6,465 nt of DNA from Methylococcales bacterium (GTDB taxonomy: Bacteria > Pseudomonadota > Gammaproteobacteria > Methylococcales > Methylomonadaceae): the NCBI GenBank assembly GCA_009692395.1, contig SHZG01000137.1, positions 1 through 6,465 on the forward strand. Reading direction: 5' to 3'. Under the pieces are notes generated by a model that was given only the letters and a program-made list of their open reading frames with translations, did no database searches and was not told the origin of the DNA. The position numbers and the translations under genes were made by a program. Shown here piece by piece: positions 1-5,510 of this stretch; position 1 is the stretch's first letter, and the number at the start of each line of letters is the position of its first letter.

Positions 1-147
1 TTCGGACATGGATCAAACGACTCAATCGCAAGACCATTTGCTTCTCAAAACTAGAGTTGATGCACGACACCGTCATCGGTTTGCTTATCAACAAGGTCGA
101 ATTCGGGCGCGATATTTATTCATAATTACAGATTTAACCCACTACCC
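1..147 (+). mobile_element. IS1-family insertion sequence, right (3') end only
   Basis: The first ~147 bases hold the end of an IS1-type transposase gene (stop at 123-125) followed by about 20 bases that should be the right terminal inverted repeat. On the minus strand this end would begin near GGTAGTGGGTTAAATCTG (about 146 down to 129). The exact border is uncertain by a few bases, because the left end and the target duplication lie outside the window; IS1 elements usually make 8-9 bp duplications, so about 147-156 would be the copy to look for. The element sits inside the 3' part of the minus-strand gene ending at 126. Confidence 0.7.
3..125 (+). CDS. IS1-family transposase (InsB/InsAB), C-terminal 40 residues
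   Basis: Read in the frame starting at base 3, the window opens with RTWIKRLNRKTICFSK, then ELMHDTVIGLLINK, and a TAA at 123-125. The RLxRKTICFS block followed by a HDxVIG segment is the hallmark C-terminus of IS1 transposases, where the E. coli protein has RLARKTICFSRSVEIHEKVIG. The protein is a DDE-type transposase; its catalytic residues lie upstream of the window, so only the tail can be judged. The tail extends a few residues past the E. coli protein (KVEFGRDIYS), as in several non-enterobacterial IS1 relatives. The 89-residue frame overlapping this one shows no family resemblance and is not the gene. Confidence 0.85.
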   Translation, partial: RTWIKRLNRKTICFSKLELMHDTVIGLLINKVEFGRDIYS

Positions 148-521
148 GCCACTTTATCAAACACACTTAATATTCGGGCGGCGAGTAGAATACCATGAAC
201 TTCATAAGGATGAAGTGGATAAGGTATCGATTCATCCGCTAAAGCCGTTTGGCTTGCAGCTACAGTGTGAGCATTAGGGCAGTATTTACTAATAATAGCG
301 TCTTTTTTAGCTAACACTAATGGATTGTCATAATTCACTAAAAAGATGCCAACCTCTCCACCCGTGTAAGGATGAATAACCGTATAGGCTCTTTGCCCTA
401 GTCGCTCACGCTGGACCATTTTTTTTAGTTTTTCCACAACGTCCGCATCAAACCCTAATGGCACGACGTGCATTGGTTGGTTTTGCTGTAGATCGTTTAA
501 TTCCATATTTATATCCGTCAT
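126..521 (-). pseudogene. Receiver-like (degenerate CheY-type) protein, 3' end cut by IS1
   Basis: A 131-codon frame encodes a protein I do not recognise by name. Its middle resembles a response-regulator receiver fold: a hydrophobic strand GIFLVNYD (residues 58-65) where the phospho-Asp strand would be, a strand TVAAS (86-90) ending in the usual Ser/Thr position, and a final helix ILLAARILSVFDKV (111-124). The canonical Asp pair is not clear, so it may be a pseudo-receiver. The last residues (about 126-131, GSGLNL) and the stop at 126-128 appear to come from the IS1 end, so the native C-terminus is missing; any further domain would lie beyond the IS. Start choice is uncertain: ATG 519-521 has no visible Shine-Dalgarno, whereas ATG 504-506 (MELNDL) has GGA 7 nt upstream. 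Same strand as rmlA but 250 nt downstream of it. Confidence 0.6.
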
Positions 522-538
522 TTTTAATAATAGATTAG

Positions 539-567
539 CTTATCTGAATAATACGCTATCAGATAAG
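539..567. promoter_or_regulatory. 9-bp inverted repeat upstream of the receiver-like gene
   Basis: CTTATCTGA (539-547) and TCAGATAAG (559-567) are perfect inverted copies separated by 11 bases. The site lies 18-46 bp upstream of the ATG at 521, which suits a repressor or activator operator in the promoter region. No known regulator consensus was recognised, and a transcribed hairpin is the alternative. Confidence 0.4.
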
Positions 568-608
568 TGGAAATTATATAGCTAACAGCCAATAAAGTGA
601 TTATAAAA

Positions 609-703
609 CCGTTCGCACTGAGCTGTGAGCTTGTCGAACAGTCGAAGTGTGAATGTGGTTCGACAAGGCTCTTATGAGCTTATCGAATGGCTCACCACGA
701 ACG
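609..703. repeat. REP/MITE-like palindromic repeat
   Basis: A nested imperfect palindrome. The outer arms are CGTTCGCACTGAGC (610-623) and GCTCACCACGAACG (690-703), matching at 11 of 14 positions. The inner arms are GAGCTTGTCGAACA (627-640) and TGGTTCGACAAGGCTC (655-670 and flanking). A third related piece, GAGCTTATCGAA, lies at 676-687. The core TGAGCTTGTCGAAC with CGTTCGTGGTGAGC is, from memory, a dispersed intergenic repeat in many proteobacteria. Lying between rmlA and the receiver-like gene, it may also act as a transcription-attenuating hairpin. The rest of 522-771 holds nothing I can assign. Confidence 0.6.
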
Positions 704-771
704 CTATCATTTTATTGTGCGTTAGCTCTAGTGCTTTGATTAATACTCACAGCGTAGTTGAGATGAGAAGT

Positions 772-1659
772 TTAAGGATTAACGCCCTCTTGTAATAAGC
801 GTAATAAATATTGCCCATAGCCGTTTTTAGCTAATGGTTGGGCTAATTTTTGCAGTTGTTCTGCGTTAATGAAACCATGGTTATAAGCAATTTCTTCTGG
901 GCAGGCTATTTTTAAACCTTGGCGATGTTCGATAGTTTCAATAAAGTTGGATGCTTCAATCATACTTTCATGTGTACCCGTATCTAACCACGCATAACCG
1001 CGCCCCATGATTTCTACTGATAGTTTATTGCGTTCCAAATAAATACGATTGACATCGGTGATTTCTAATTCACCGCGTGGCGATGGCTTAAGGTCAGCGA
1101 CAATATTAACCACTTCATTGTCATAAAAATATAAACCTGTGACTGCGTAGTTAGATTTTGGCTGTTCGGGTTTTTCTTCTAAGGTCTGGGCGCGACCTTG
1201 TTTGTCAAAACTCACCACGCCGTAACGTTCTGGCTCAGCAACATGATAGGCAAACACGGTCGCACCTTCAGTTCTTGCTAAGGCATTGGACAGTTGTGCA
1301 GGTAAATTTTGACCGTAGAATATGTTGTCACCTAAGACTAAAGCGGAAGGATCATTACCAATAAAGTCTTTTCCGATAGTAAATGCTTGTGCCAGACCAT
1401 CTGGACTGGGTTGCACGGCATATTGCAGATTCATACCCCAGTCGCTACCGTCACCCAATAATTGTTCAAAGCGGGGTAAATCTTGTGGTGTAGAGATAAT
1501 TAAAATATCGCGAATACCCGCTAACATCAACGTGCTGAGCGGATAATAAATCATCGGTTTGTCATAAATCGGCAGTAGTTGCTTAGACACTACTTTAGTC
1601 ACAGGATAAAGCCGAGTGCCAGAACCGCCAGCGAGAATAATACCTTTTCTATTTGTCAT
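772..1659 (-). CDS. rmlA: Glucose-1-phosphate thymidylyltransferase RmlA
   Basis: RmlA (RfbA) joins dTTP and glucose-1-phosphate to give dTDP-glucose, the first step towards dTDP-L-rhamnose for surface polysaccharides; it is cytoplasmic and normally tetrameric. The 295-residue length is typical. Visible motifs are the nucleotide-binding GGSGTRLYPVT (11-21), SKQLLPIYDKPMIYYPL (25-41), the metal-binding LGDNIFYG (109-116, with D111), EEKP (161-164), YAVTGLYFYD (171-180), GELEITDVN (196-204) and WLDTGTH (224-230). I chose the ATG at 1657-1659 (MTNRKGIILAGG): AGGA lies 8 nt upstream, and the 17 codons of open frame before it overlap the end of rmlD and have no family counterpart. It lies 2 nt after the rmlD stop, so the two are surely cotranscribed and probably translationally coupled. 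It is intact, and feedback control by dTDP-rhamnose is known for the family. Confidence 0.96.
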   Translation of the reverse strand: MTNRKGIILAGGSGTRLYPVTKVVSKQLLPIYDKPMIYYPLSTLMLAGIRDILIISTPQDLPRFEQLLGDGSDWGMNLQYAVQPSPDGLAQAFTIGKDFIGNDPSALVLGDNIFYGQNLPAQLSNALARTEGATVFAYHVAEPERYGVVSFDKQGRAQTLEEKPEQPKSNYAVTGLYFYDNEVVNIVADLKPSPRGELEITDVNRIYLERNKLSVEIMGRGYAWLDTGTHESMIEASNFIETIEHRQGLKIACPEEIAYNHGFINAEQLQKLAQPLAKNGYGQYLLRLLQEGVNP

Positions 1660-1661
1660 TA

Positions 1662-2558
1662 TTATTGTCCTAAAATTTCGGTGAGCATTCGTGCTACACC
1701 TGTTTGCCAATGAGGTAAGTTTAGATTGAAACTAGCACACAGTTTGTGCGTATTCAATCGTGAATTTAATGGTCGTTGAGCGGGAGTTGGAAATGCAGTG
1801 GTGGGTACAGGAGCAATAGCATCATCGGCTACTTGAATGGCTACTCCTGCCTCACGCGCAAAATTTAGCACAAAACGAGCGTATTCATGCCATGTCGTTT
1901 CGCCGCTTGCGACAAGATGATAAAGCCCTACTAATTCGGGGTGCTGTTGTACGCTACGAATGGTATGGGCGGTGACATCCGCTAATAAATCCGCGCCTGT
2001 GGGTGCGCCGATTTGATCATTAATAACAGTGAGACTGTCGCGGTCACCTGCCAGTCTCAGCATGGTGTTAGCGAAATTCGCACCGCGTGCCGCATACACC
2101 CAACTGGTACGAAAAATGAGGTACTGACAACCAGAATCGATAATGGCTAGTTCGCCTTCTCGTTTAGTTGCCCCATACACACTCAATGGCGCGGTGGTAT
2201 CGGTTTCTAACCACGGCGTATTACCACTGCCATCAAACACATAATCAGTGGAATAATGCACTAACCACGCATTACAACGCTTGGCTTCTTCGGCTAAAAC
2301 CCGCGAGGCGAGGGCATTGATAGTCCGCGCTAATTCTGGTTCACTTTCGGCTTTATCTACCGCAGTATGGGCAGCGGCATTGACGATAACATCAGGCGCG
2401 ATAGCGCGAATCGTGGCAGCGATACCCGTAAGATTAGTAAAATCGCCGCAGTAATCTTCGTTATTAGAATCTAGCGCAATCAGTTCACCCAACGGCGCGA
2501 GGCTGCGTTGTAACTCCCAGCCAACTTGCCCGCCTTTACCAAATAACAGAATCTTCAT
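1662..2558 (-). CDS. rmlD: dTDP-4-dehydrorhamnose reductase RmlD
   Basis: RmlD (RfbD) reduces dTDP-4-dehydro-L-rhamnose to dTDP-L-rhamnose with NAD(P)H, the last step of the pathway. The 298-residue protein is an extended SDR enzyme with the cofactor loop GKGGQVG (7-13), VNAAAHTAVDKAE (59-71), STDYVFDG (103-110), the catalytic YGATK (Y128, K132), FRTSWVYA (149-156), DQIGAPTGA (181-189) and RPLNSRLN (262-269). All key residues are present and the length is normal. The ATG at 2556-2558 begins directly with the first beta strand (MKILLFG) and is preceded by GAGGA about 10 nt upstream. It is followed after 2 nt by rmlA. The gene order rmlD-rmlA without rmlB or rmlC is a partial set; those genes are not in this window. 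Confidence 0.96.
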   Translation of the reverse strand: MKILLFGKGGQVGWELQRSLAPLGELIALDSNNEDYCGDFTNLTGIAATIRAIAPDVIVNAAAHTAVDKAESEPELARTINALASRVLAEEAKRCNAWLVHYSTDYVFDGSGNTPWLETDTTAPLSVYGATKREGELAIIDSGCQYLIFRTSWVYAARGANFANTMLRLAGDRDSLTVINDQIGAPTGADLLADVTAHTIRSVQQHPELVGLYHLVASGETTWHEYARFVLNFAREAGVAIQVADDAIAPVPTTAFPTPAQRPLNSRLNTHKLCASFNLNLPHWQTGVARMLTEILGQ

Positions 2559-2640
2559 TATTTTATAATCCTCATGGTGATTTATACCGTGTCCGCGCTT
2601 TGTGCTAACCGCATGAAAGTAAGCAAAAGTCGGAGATAAA

Positions 2641-2677
2641 GTGGCGCGAATGAATTCACGCCCACAGTGGGATTATA
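2641..2677 (-). promoter_or_regulatory. Candidate rmlDA promoter with palindrome at the start site
   Basis: On the minus strand a perfect TATAAT (2677 to 2672) lies about 115 bp upstream of rmlD, with only a poor -35 (TTACTG at 2700-2695, 17-bp spacer). Just downstream, around the predicted start site, are the palindrome CCCACAGTGGG (2661-2671) and an imperfect inverted repeat GTGGCGCG/CGCCCAC (2641-2665), which could be operators. No regulator was recognised. The remaining leader to 2558 shows nothing else I can assign. Confidence 0.4.
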
Positions 2678-2700
2678 ATACATTAATTTGATAGCAGTAA

Positions 2701-2722
2701 CGCGGGAACGTAGCGACCCGCG
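2701..2722. terminator. GC-rich hairpin after the membrane-protein gene
   Basis: CGCGGG (2701-2706) and CCCGCG (2717-2722) form a 6-bp perfect stem with a 10-base loop, starting 6 nt beyond the stop of the membrane-protein gene. There is no U-run, so it is not a classical intrinsic terminator; it may be a dispersed repeat or an mRNA-stabilising hairpin. It separates this gene from the rmlDA promoter region. Confidence 0.4.
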
Positions 2723-2727
2723 ACCAC

Positions 2728-3234
2728 TTATTCGGCGTTAGCTTGTTGTCGTAGTTGAATTCGAGCGCGTATCAGGGAAGCAATGACGGCGATTATCAAA
2801 GCGAGTAAGGATAATTCCAGTATTAAAAACGCTGCTACTTTAAAATAAGCGAACAGTGGATGAGCAAAGCGCACTAGCCAGCCAGCGGCTTCATCGGCTA
2901 ATGCAGAAATGTAGGTTAAGCAGCTTACCCAAAGTTTTAGGCGGATAGAAAACTCAGTCATCAACATTAAATGTGTGAGTGTCACCACCAACATTCCCAT
3001 CGAGAATAGATGAAAATGTGACACTTCTAACATCCCTTGATAACTACGCGGTGCGGTGAATTGCTCTTCAGAACCTAGATAGTAGGCAATCACAGAGCTG
3101 GGATTTAAGTCCATGTGATTAAAATACATCATGCCATTACTCACCCACAACAGGGCGACATAACCAAGGAACATGAGTATTAAGGCGTTTAACAACGATT
3201 TACGCTGTTGTTCACCTGTTACAAAATAACGCAT
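2728..3234 (-). CDS. Small polytopic inner-membrane protein with conserved-looking histidines
   Basis: A 168-residue protein with about four predicted membrane segments (roughly 13-35, 72-92, 98-118, 128-153) and a basic, Gln-rich cytoplasmic-like tail. No named family can be assigned from sequence alone. Notable residues are H40 in YFNHM, H73 and H75 in SHFHLFSMGM, H88 in LTHLML, ADEAAGWLVRF (113-123) and H125. Histidines at membrane-helix edges could bind haem or metal, or could handle protons; that is inference, with no CXXCH or other redox motif. The ATG at 3232-3234 is 8 nt after the stop of the FMN-binding gene, with a weak AGAG signal, so the two are almost certainly one operon. It is the likely membrane partner of that periplasmic flavoprotein. 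Family relatives with this layout are, as I recall, usually called hypothetical proteins. Confidence 0.8.
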   Translation of the reverse strand: MRYFVTGEQQRKSLLNALILMFLGYVALLWVSNGMMYFNHMDLNPSSVIAYYLGSEEQFTAPRSYQGMLEVSHFHLFSMGMLVVTLTHLMLMTEFSIRLKLWVSCLTYISALADEAAGWLVRFAHPLFAYFKVAAFLILELSLLALIIAVIASLIRARIQLRQQANAE

Positions 3235-3242
3235 AGTTTTCT

Positions 3243-3770
3243 CTATTTTTTGACTAACACTTGATAGAGTGCCATGACTTTACGAATGCTGTCGAGGCCA
3301 GCGTGAGTGCTGAGAGTTGCGCCTGCAATACCATCGACACCTTTGTTAAAATCCATGTCAGCTAACGGACGCTTATACAGTTGTTCAAACCAGCGTTCAG
3401 GCGGCATATATTCGGGTGGTTCGTGAAAGGCGAGGGTGTAAACGTTGCGTAATTCACCGTCAGGCGTGAGCACTATCATCAAGGTTTCTGGTTTAGTTCT
3501 GACGGTCGTGGTTTCTATTGCCGCATAACTGAGAATTTTATCTTGGTTTTTACCAACATAAAAAGTAAATAAACCAGACTCTAGTTTCACTTTAGCCAGT
3601 TGTTGTATTTCAGCTGTTTGTTGCTCGTTAGGAAATAAGGCTAACTGCTCTACGGAGTCTTTACCAAAGGCTAATTCCATTGCTTCGGTTTTGCTGTAGA
3701 AAACGGTCGCAAAACTGGAACTAACGGTGGTTAATAGCCCTAAAATCAGGGTAGATTTAATGAGATTCAT
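3243..3770 (-). CDS. Secreted FMN-binding-domain protein (NqrC/RnfG-like flavinylation motif)
   Basis: A 175-residue exported protein. The N-terminus MNLIKSTLILGLLTTVSSSFA is a Sec signal peptide, probably cut after A21, with no lipobox. The C-terminal part is an FMN-binding domain with the motif DGIAGAT (146-152) followed by LSTHAG; in NqrC, RnfG and related proteins the Thr of D-G-x-(S/T)-G-A-T takes FMN through a phosphoester bond made by ApbE. T152 is the predicted attachment site; A149 replaces the usual Ser/Thr, a conservative change. HEPPEYMPPERWFEQLY (116-132) is a distinctive preceding block. The role is probably periplasmic electron transfer, with donor and acceptor unknown. The start at 3768-3770 has AAGGA 5 nt upstream. 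No apbE is in the window. Downstream, after 8 nt, comes the membrane protein that is its probable partner. Confidence 0.88.
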   Translation of the reverse strand: MNLIKSTLILGLLTTVSSSFATVFYSKTEAMELAFGKDSVEQLALFPNEQQTAEIQQLAKVKLESGLFTFYVGKNQDKILSYAAIETTTVRTKPETLMIVLTPDGELRNVYTLAFHEPPEYMPPERWFEQLYKRPLADMDFNKGVDGIAGATLSTHAGLDSIRKVMALYQVLVKK

Positions 3771-3789
3771 CTTGTTCCTTGCTAGTCTG

Positions 3790-3814
3790 AAATCCCCATC
3801 TTTAGGGGGTTTTT
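3790..3814 (+). terminator. Terminator-like hairpin, plus orientation, upstream of the FMN-binding gene
   Basis: AAATCCCC (3790-3797) pairs with GGGGGTTT (3805-3812) around a 7-base loop, followed by more T and then AAATTTT. Read on the plus strand the stem has a U-G wobble and a U-rich tail, as in an intrinsic terminator; read on the minus strand the same position is a C-A mismatch and the tail is lost. No plus-strand gene precedes it. In the minus-strand leader it would be a hairpin just before the ribosome binding site. It may also be a dispersed palindromic repeat. Confidence 0.4.
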
Positions 3815-3830
3815 AAATTTTGACAACAAT

Positions 3831-3942
3831 ACGCGAGGTCGTTATCCTCTGCGATAACCTCCTCGTTCACGGGGAGGAACAATCCACCGACCTCTATCCG
3901 TCGGCAGGTATCACTCGATGGATGAGGTTGAGGGATTGAAAC
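3831..3942 (-). ncRNA. Candidate structured 5' leader RNA of the FMN-binding/membrane operon
   Basis: Read on the minus strand, the leader from about 3970 to the FMN-binding gene folds into at least two long imperfect stems. Stem 1 pairs CAAUCC, ACCUC and AUCC (3938 to 3920) with GGAU, GAGGU and GGAUUG (3899 to 3880), about 15 pairs, capped by a UCG/CGA helix. Stem 2 pairs CGAGG-AG-GUUAUC (3865 to 3853) with GAUAAC-GA-CCUCG (3846 to 3834), 11 pairs enclosing a tandem A-G/G-A internal loop of the type that forms sheared G-A pairs. An alternative helix CCUCC/GGAGG (3877-3873 with 3862-3858) would break stem 2, giving a possible switch. It does not match the FMN, TPP, cobalamin or cyclic-di-GMP riboswitch cores I know. 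A non-transcribed repeat is the alternative. Confidence 0.4.
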
Positions 3943-3976
3943 ATAGCAACTCTTGGTTGAATTGACGCGGGGCTTG

Positions 3977-3985
3977 ATTATAGCA
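3977..3985 (-). promoter_or_regulatory. Extended -10 promoter for the FMN-binding/membrane operon
   Basis: On the minus strand TGCTATAAT (3985 to 3977) is a perfect -10 hexamer with the TGn extension; no good -35 is seen, which extended -10 promoters tolerate. Transcription would start near 3970 and give a leader of about 200 nt to the FMN-binding gene. It lies between the palindrome after the porin and the structured leader, so the two downstream genes probably have their own transcription start. Confidence 0.5.
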
Positions 3986-3989
3986 GACC

Positions 3990-4022
3990 AGACCTTTGAG
4001 GTTTTTAAAACCTCAAAGATCT
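3990..4022 (-). terminator. Long palindrome after the porin gene, probable terminator hairpin
   Basis: A near-perfect 33-bp palindrome centred on 4006: AGACCTTTGAGGTTT, then TTA, then AAACCTCAAAGATCT. It begins 14 nt after the porin stop. The single non-matching pair (3993/4019) is a G-U wobble in minus-strand RNA but a C-A mismatch in plus-strand RNA, which suits a function in the porin transcript. It lacks a clear U-tail on the minus strand. Similar CCTTTGAGGTTT palindromes are, from memory, common dispersed intergenic elements. Confidence 0.5.
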
Positions 4023-4036
4023 AAAATGTTTCGGAA

Positions 4037-5446
4037 TTAGAAAATAAAACCGAAACCTAAGTTAAAGTCGTCGGGTACAGTGCCTTGTTTAGCGGTGAAG
4101 TTACGATAATCTGCCTTAATGACAATATTGGGAATTGGCTTGTATTGCAAGCCCACTTGGTAAATTTGCTGGTTTTTATTTTGATTGTCTTTGTAACCAG
4201 CGGGGGCTTTACCAATGGTGTCAAAATGCTCATAACGGAAAAACGGAGCTAAATATTGGGTAGTATTGGTAAATAACGGCAGTATGTCATAACCAATTTC
4301 ACTGTACCAACCGTAATTTTCTGAGCCAACGGTTTCTTTTTTAGCTTGACTTAGAGCCGCTGCATCATCTATGTGACCAATAGAACCCAAGGTACGGAAT
4401 TCTAAACCACGGTATTTCACCTGTATATGCCCTTCATAGAGCTGGGTGAACGCATCAACCTCTTGACCCGCATACGTTTGATTCTGCCCTGAATTACCTA
4501 AATATGCCGAACCACCGAATGACACGCCTGTTAAAAAGTCAGGTGCGTACTCCAGTCGTCCAACAAACGCCAAATCTTCTGCTCTCGCTTGGCTACCTTG
4601 TTGTCTGCCTCCGCGTATGCCATTGGAATTAAAACCAGCCGCATCCAAGCCACTCACACCATAAGCGGTATACGTTAAGTTCGGCAATATTTCGCCAAAT
4701 ATACCGACACCAACATCACGCCATGTAGTTGGAATAATGCGATTTTCTACGACTGGGCGATTGTTGCCAAAATAAAACGGTGGCTCATGAATAAGGTTGA
4801 CAAAGCCCATGGGTAATAACACCATCCCAGCACGCACATTGACCATCGGATTAATGAAGAAATCCAGTGCTGCCATTTCTACGGAGACCGAACCGCCCTT
4901 ATCGGTTGAACCATGTTCAAATTCAATTTCACTGTTAAATAAAATGTTATCGGTGAATTTATAGCCCATATACATTACCAAACGCTCAAAATCGACATTG
5001 TTGTGGTTATTGGCACTGTCGCCATTTTTTTGAGGCGTTTCATCATTAACAATCGCTTGATAGTTCGCCTCACCATAACCACCGATAGACAATCCTTTAC
5101 CCACTTGATAAACCTTCGATGCCGCAGGCCCTAAGCCATACGCACTTTTAAGGGCTTTTTCCTCAGGAATAGCCATATTAGTCCGCAATTTTTCAACTTC
5201 TTGCGTCAACACATTGGTTTTGTGTTCTAAATCTTGCACCTCAGCGGCAGATTTATTACCCACAGGTGTAGCAGTCGCCGCTACCACTCTCTCTGATTTC
5301 ATCTCATCAATTTGCTTTTGTTGAGCTTGAATAATTTTCCACATATCGTCCATCGTCTGTGGTTTTTCTAACGCCTGAGCCGATGTACTTGACATTAATG
5401 CTGTCAGTATCCCAGCTGATATTACCGATTTATTAAACATTTTCAT
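4037..5446 (-). CDS. Outer-membrane porin, OprO/OprP-like, with N-terminal coiled coil
   Basis: A 469-residue outer-membrane beta-barrel protein. Residues 1-25 form a Sec signal peptide ending AQA before LEKPQ. Residues about 30-95 are charged and heptad-like (MWKIIQAQQKQIDEMKSE; VQDLEHKTNVLTQEVEKLR), a probable periplasmic coiled coil, perhaps for trimerisation or peptidoglycan contact. From about 115 (VGKGLSIGGYGEANYQ) to the end, alternating aromatic strands finish in GFGFIF; the C-terminal Phe is the BAM recognition signal. Overall it resembles the phosphate-selective porin O/P group, but substrate cannot be read from sequence. The start at 5444-5446 (MKMFNK) has AGG 7 nt upstream; the internal ATG at residue 3 is also possible. 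The promoter overlaps a Fur-like palindrome, hinting at metal or iron control. It is upstream of and codirectional with the FMN-binding gene, separated by 266 nt. Confidence 0.88.
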   Translation of the reverse strand: MKMFNKSVISAGILTALMSSTSAQALEKPQTMDDMWKIIQAQQKQIDEMKSERVVAATATPVGNKSAAEVQDLEHKTNVLTQEVEKLRTNMAIPEEKALKSAYGLGPAASKVYQVGKGLSIGGYGEANYQAIVNDETPQKNGDSANNHNNVDFERLVMYMGYKFTDNILFNSEIEFEHGSTDKGGSVSVEMAALDFFINPMVNVRAGMVLLPMGFVNLIHEPPFYFGNNRPVVENRIIPTTWRDVGVGIFGEILPNLTYTAYGVSGLDAAGFNSNGIRGGRQQGSQARAEDLAFVGRLEYAPDFLTGVSFGGSAYLGNSGQNQTYAGQEVDAFTQLYEGHIQVKYRGLEFRTLGSIGHIDDAAALSQAKKETVGSENYGWYSEIGYDILPLFTNTTQYLAPFFRYEHFDTIGKAPAGYKDNQNKNQQIYQVGLQYKPIPNIVIKADYRNFTAKQGTVPDDFNLGFGFIF

Positions 5447-5481
5447 TTAACGCCTGTATTAACAATAATTTAGATGGGTAA

Positions 5482-5510
5482 ATTATATGCAAATAGGTAT
5501 TAAGATGCAA
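5482..5510 (-). promoter_or_regulatory. Porin promoter
   Basis: On the minus strand a perfect TATAAT (5487 to 5482) is preceded at 17 bp by TTGCAT (5510 to 5505), a partial -35. Start of transcription would fall near 5476, leaving a leader of about 30 nt before the porin ATG. The -35 is covered by the palindrome at 5506-5526, so a protein bound there should block or modulate RNA polymerase. Confidence 0.55.

Noticed and set aside
8..277. 89-codon plus-strand frame at the left edge
   Set aside because: It overlaps the IS1 transposase tail in another frame and runs antisense through the receiver-like gene; no family resemblance and low-complexity composition.
1158..1546. Two plus-strand frames (1158-1364 and 1322-1546)
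   Set aside because: Both are antisense to rmlA, whose full set of motifs is intact; they have no ribosome site and no recognisable domain.
1660..1710. Longer RmlA with 17 extra N-terminal residues
   Set aside because: The extra codons overlap the end of rmlD, have no family counterpart, and the good AGGA signal belongs to the internal ATG at 1657-1659.
3880..3915. TPP or FMN riboswitch
   Set aside because: A short stretch (GATACCTGCCGACGGATA on the minus strand) recalls part of the TPP core, but the CUGAGA element and the other half of the fold are missing; the conserved FMN-riboswitch blocks are absent.
3831..3960. CRISPR array
   Set aside because: Only one repeat-like segment is present; no regularly spaced second copy, spacer or cas gene is visible.
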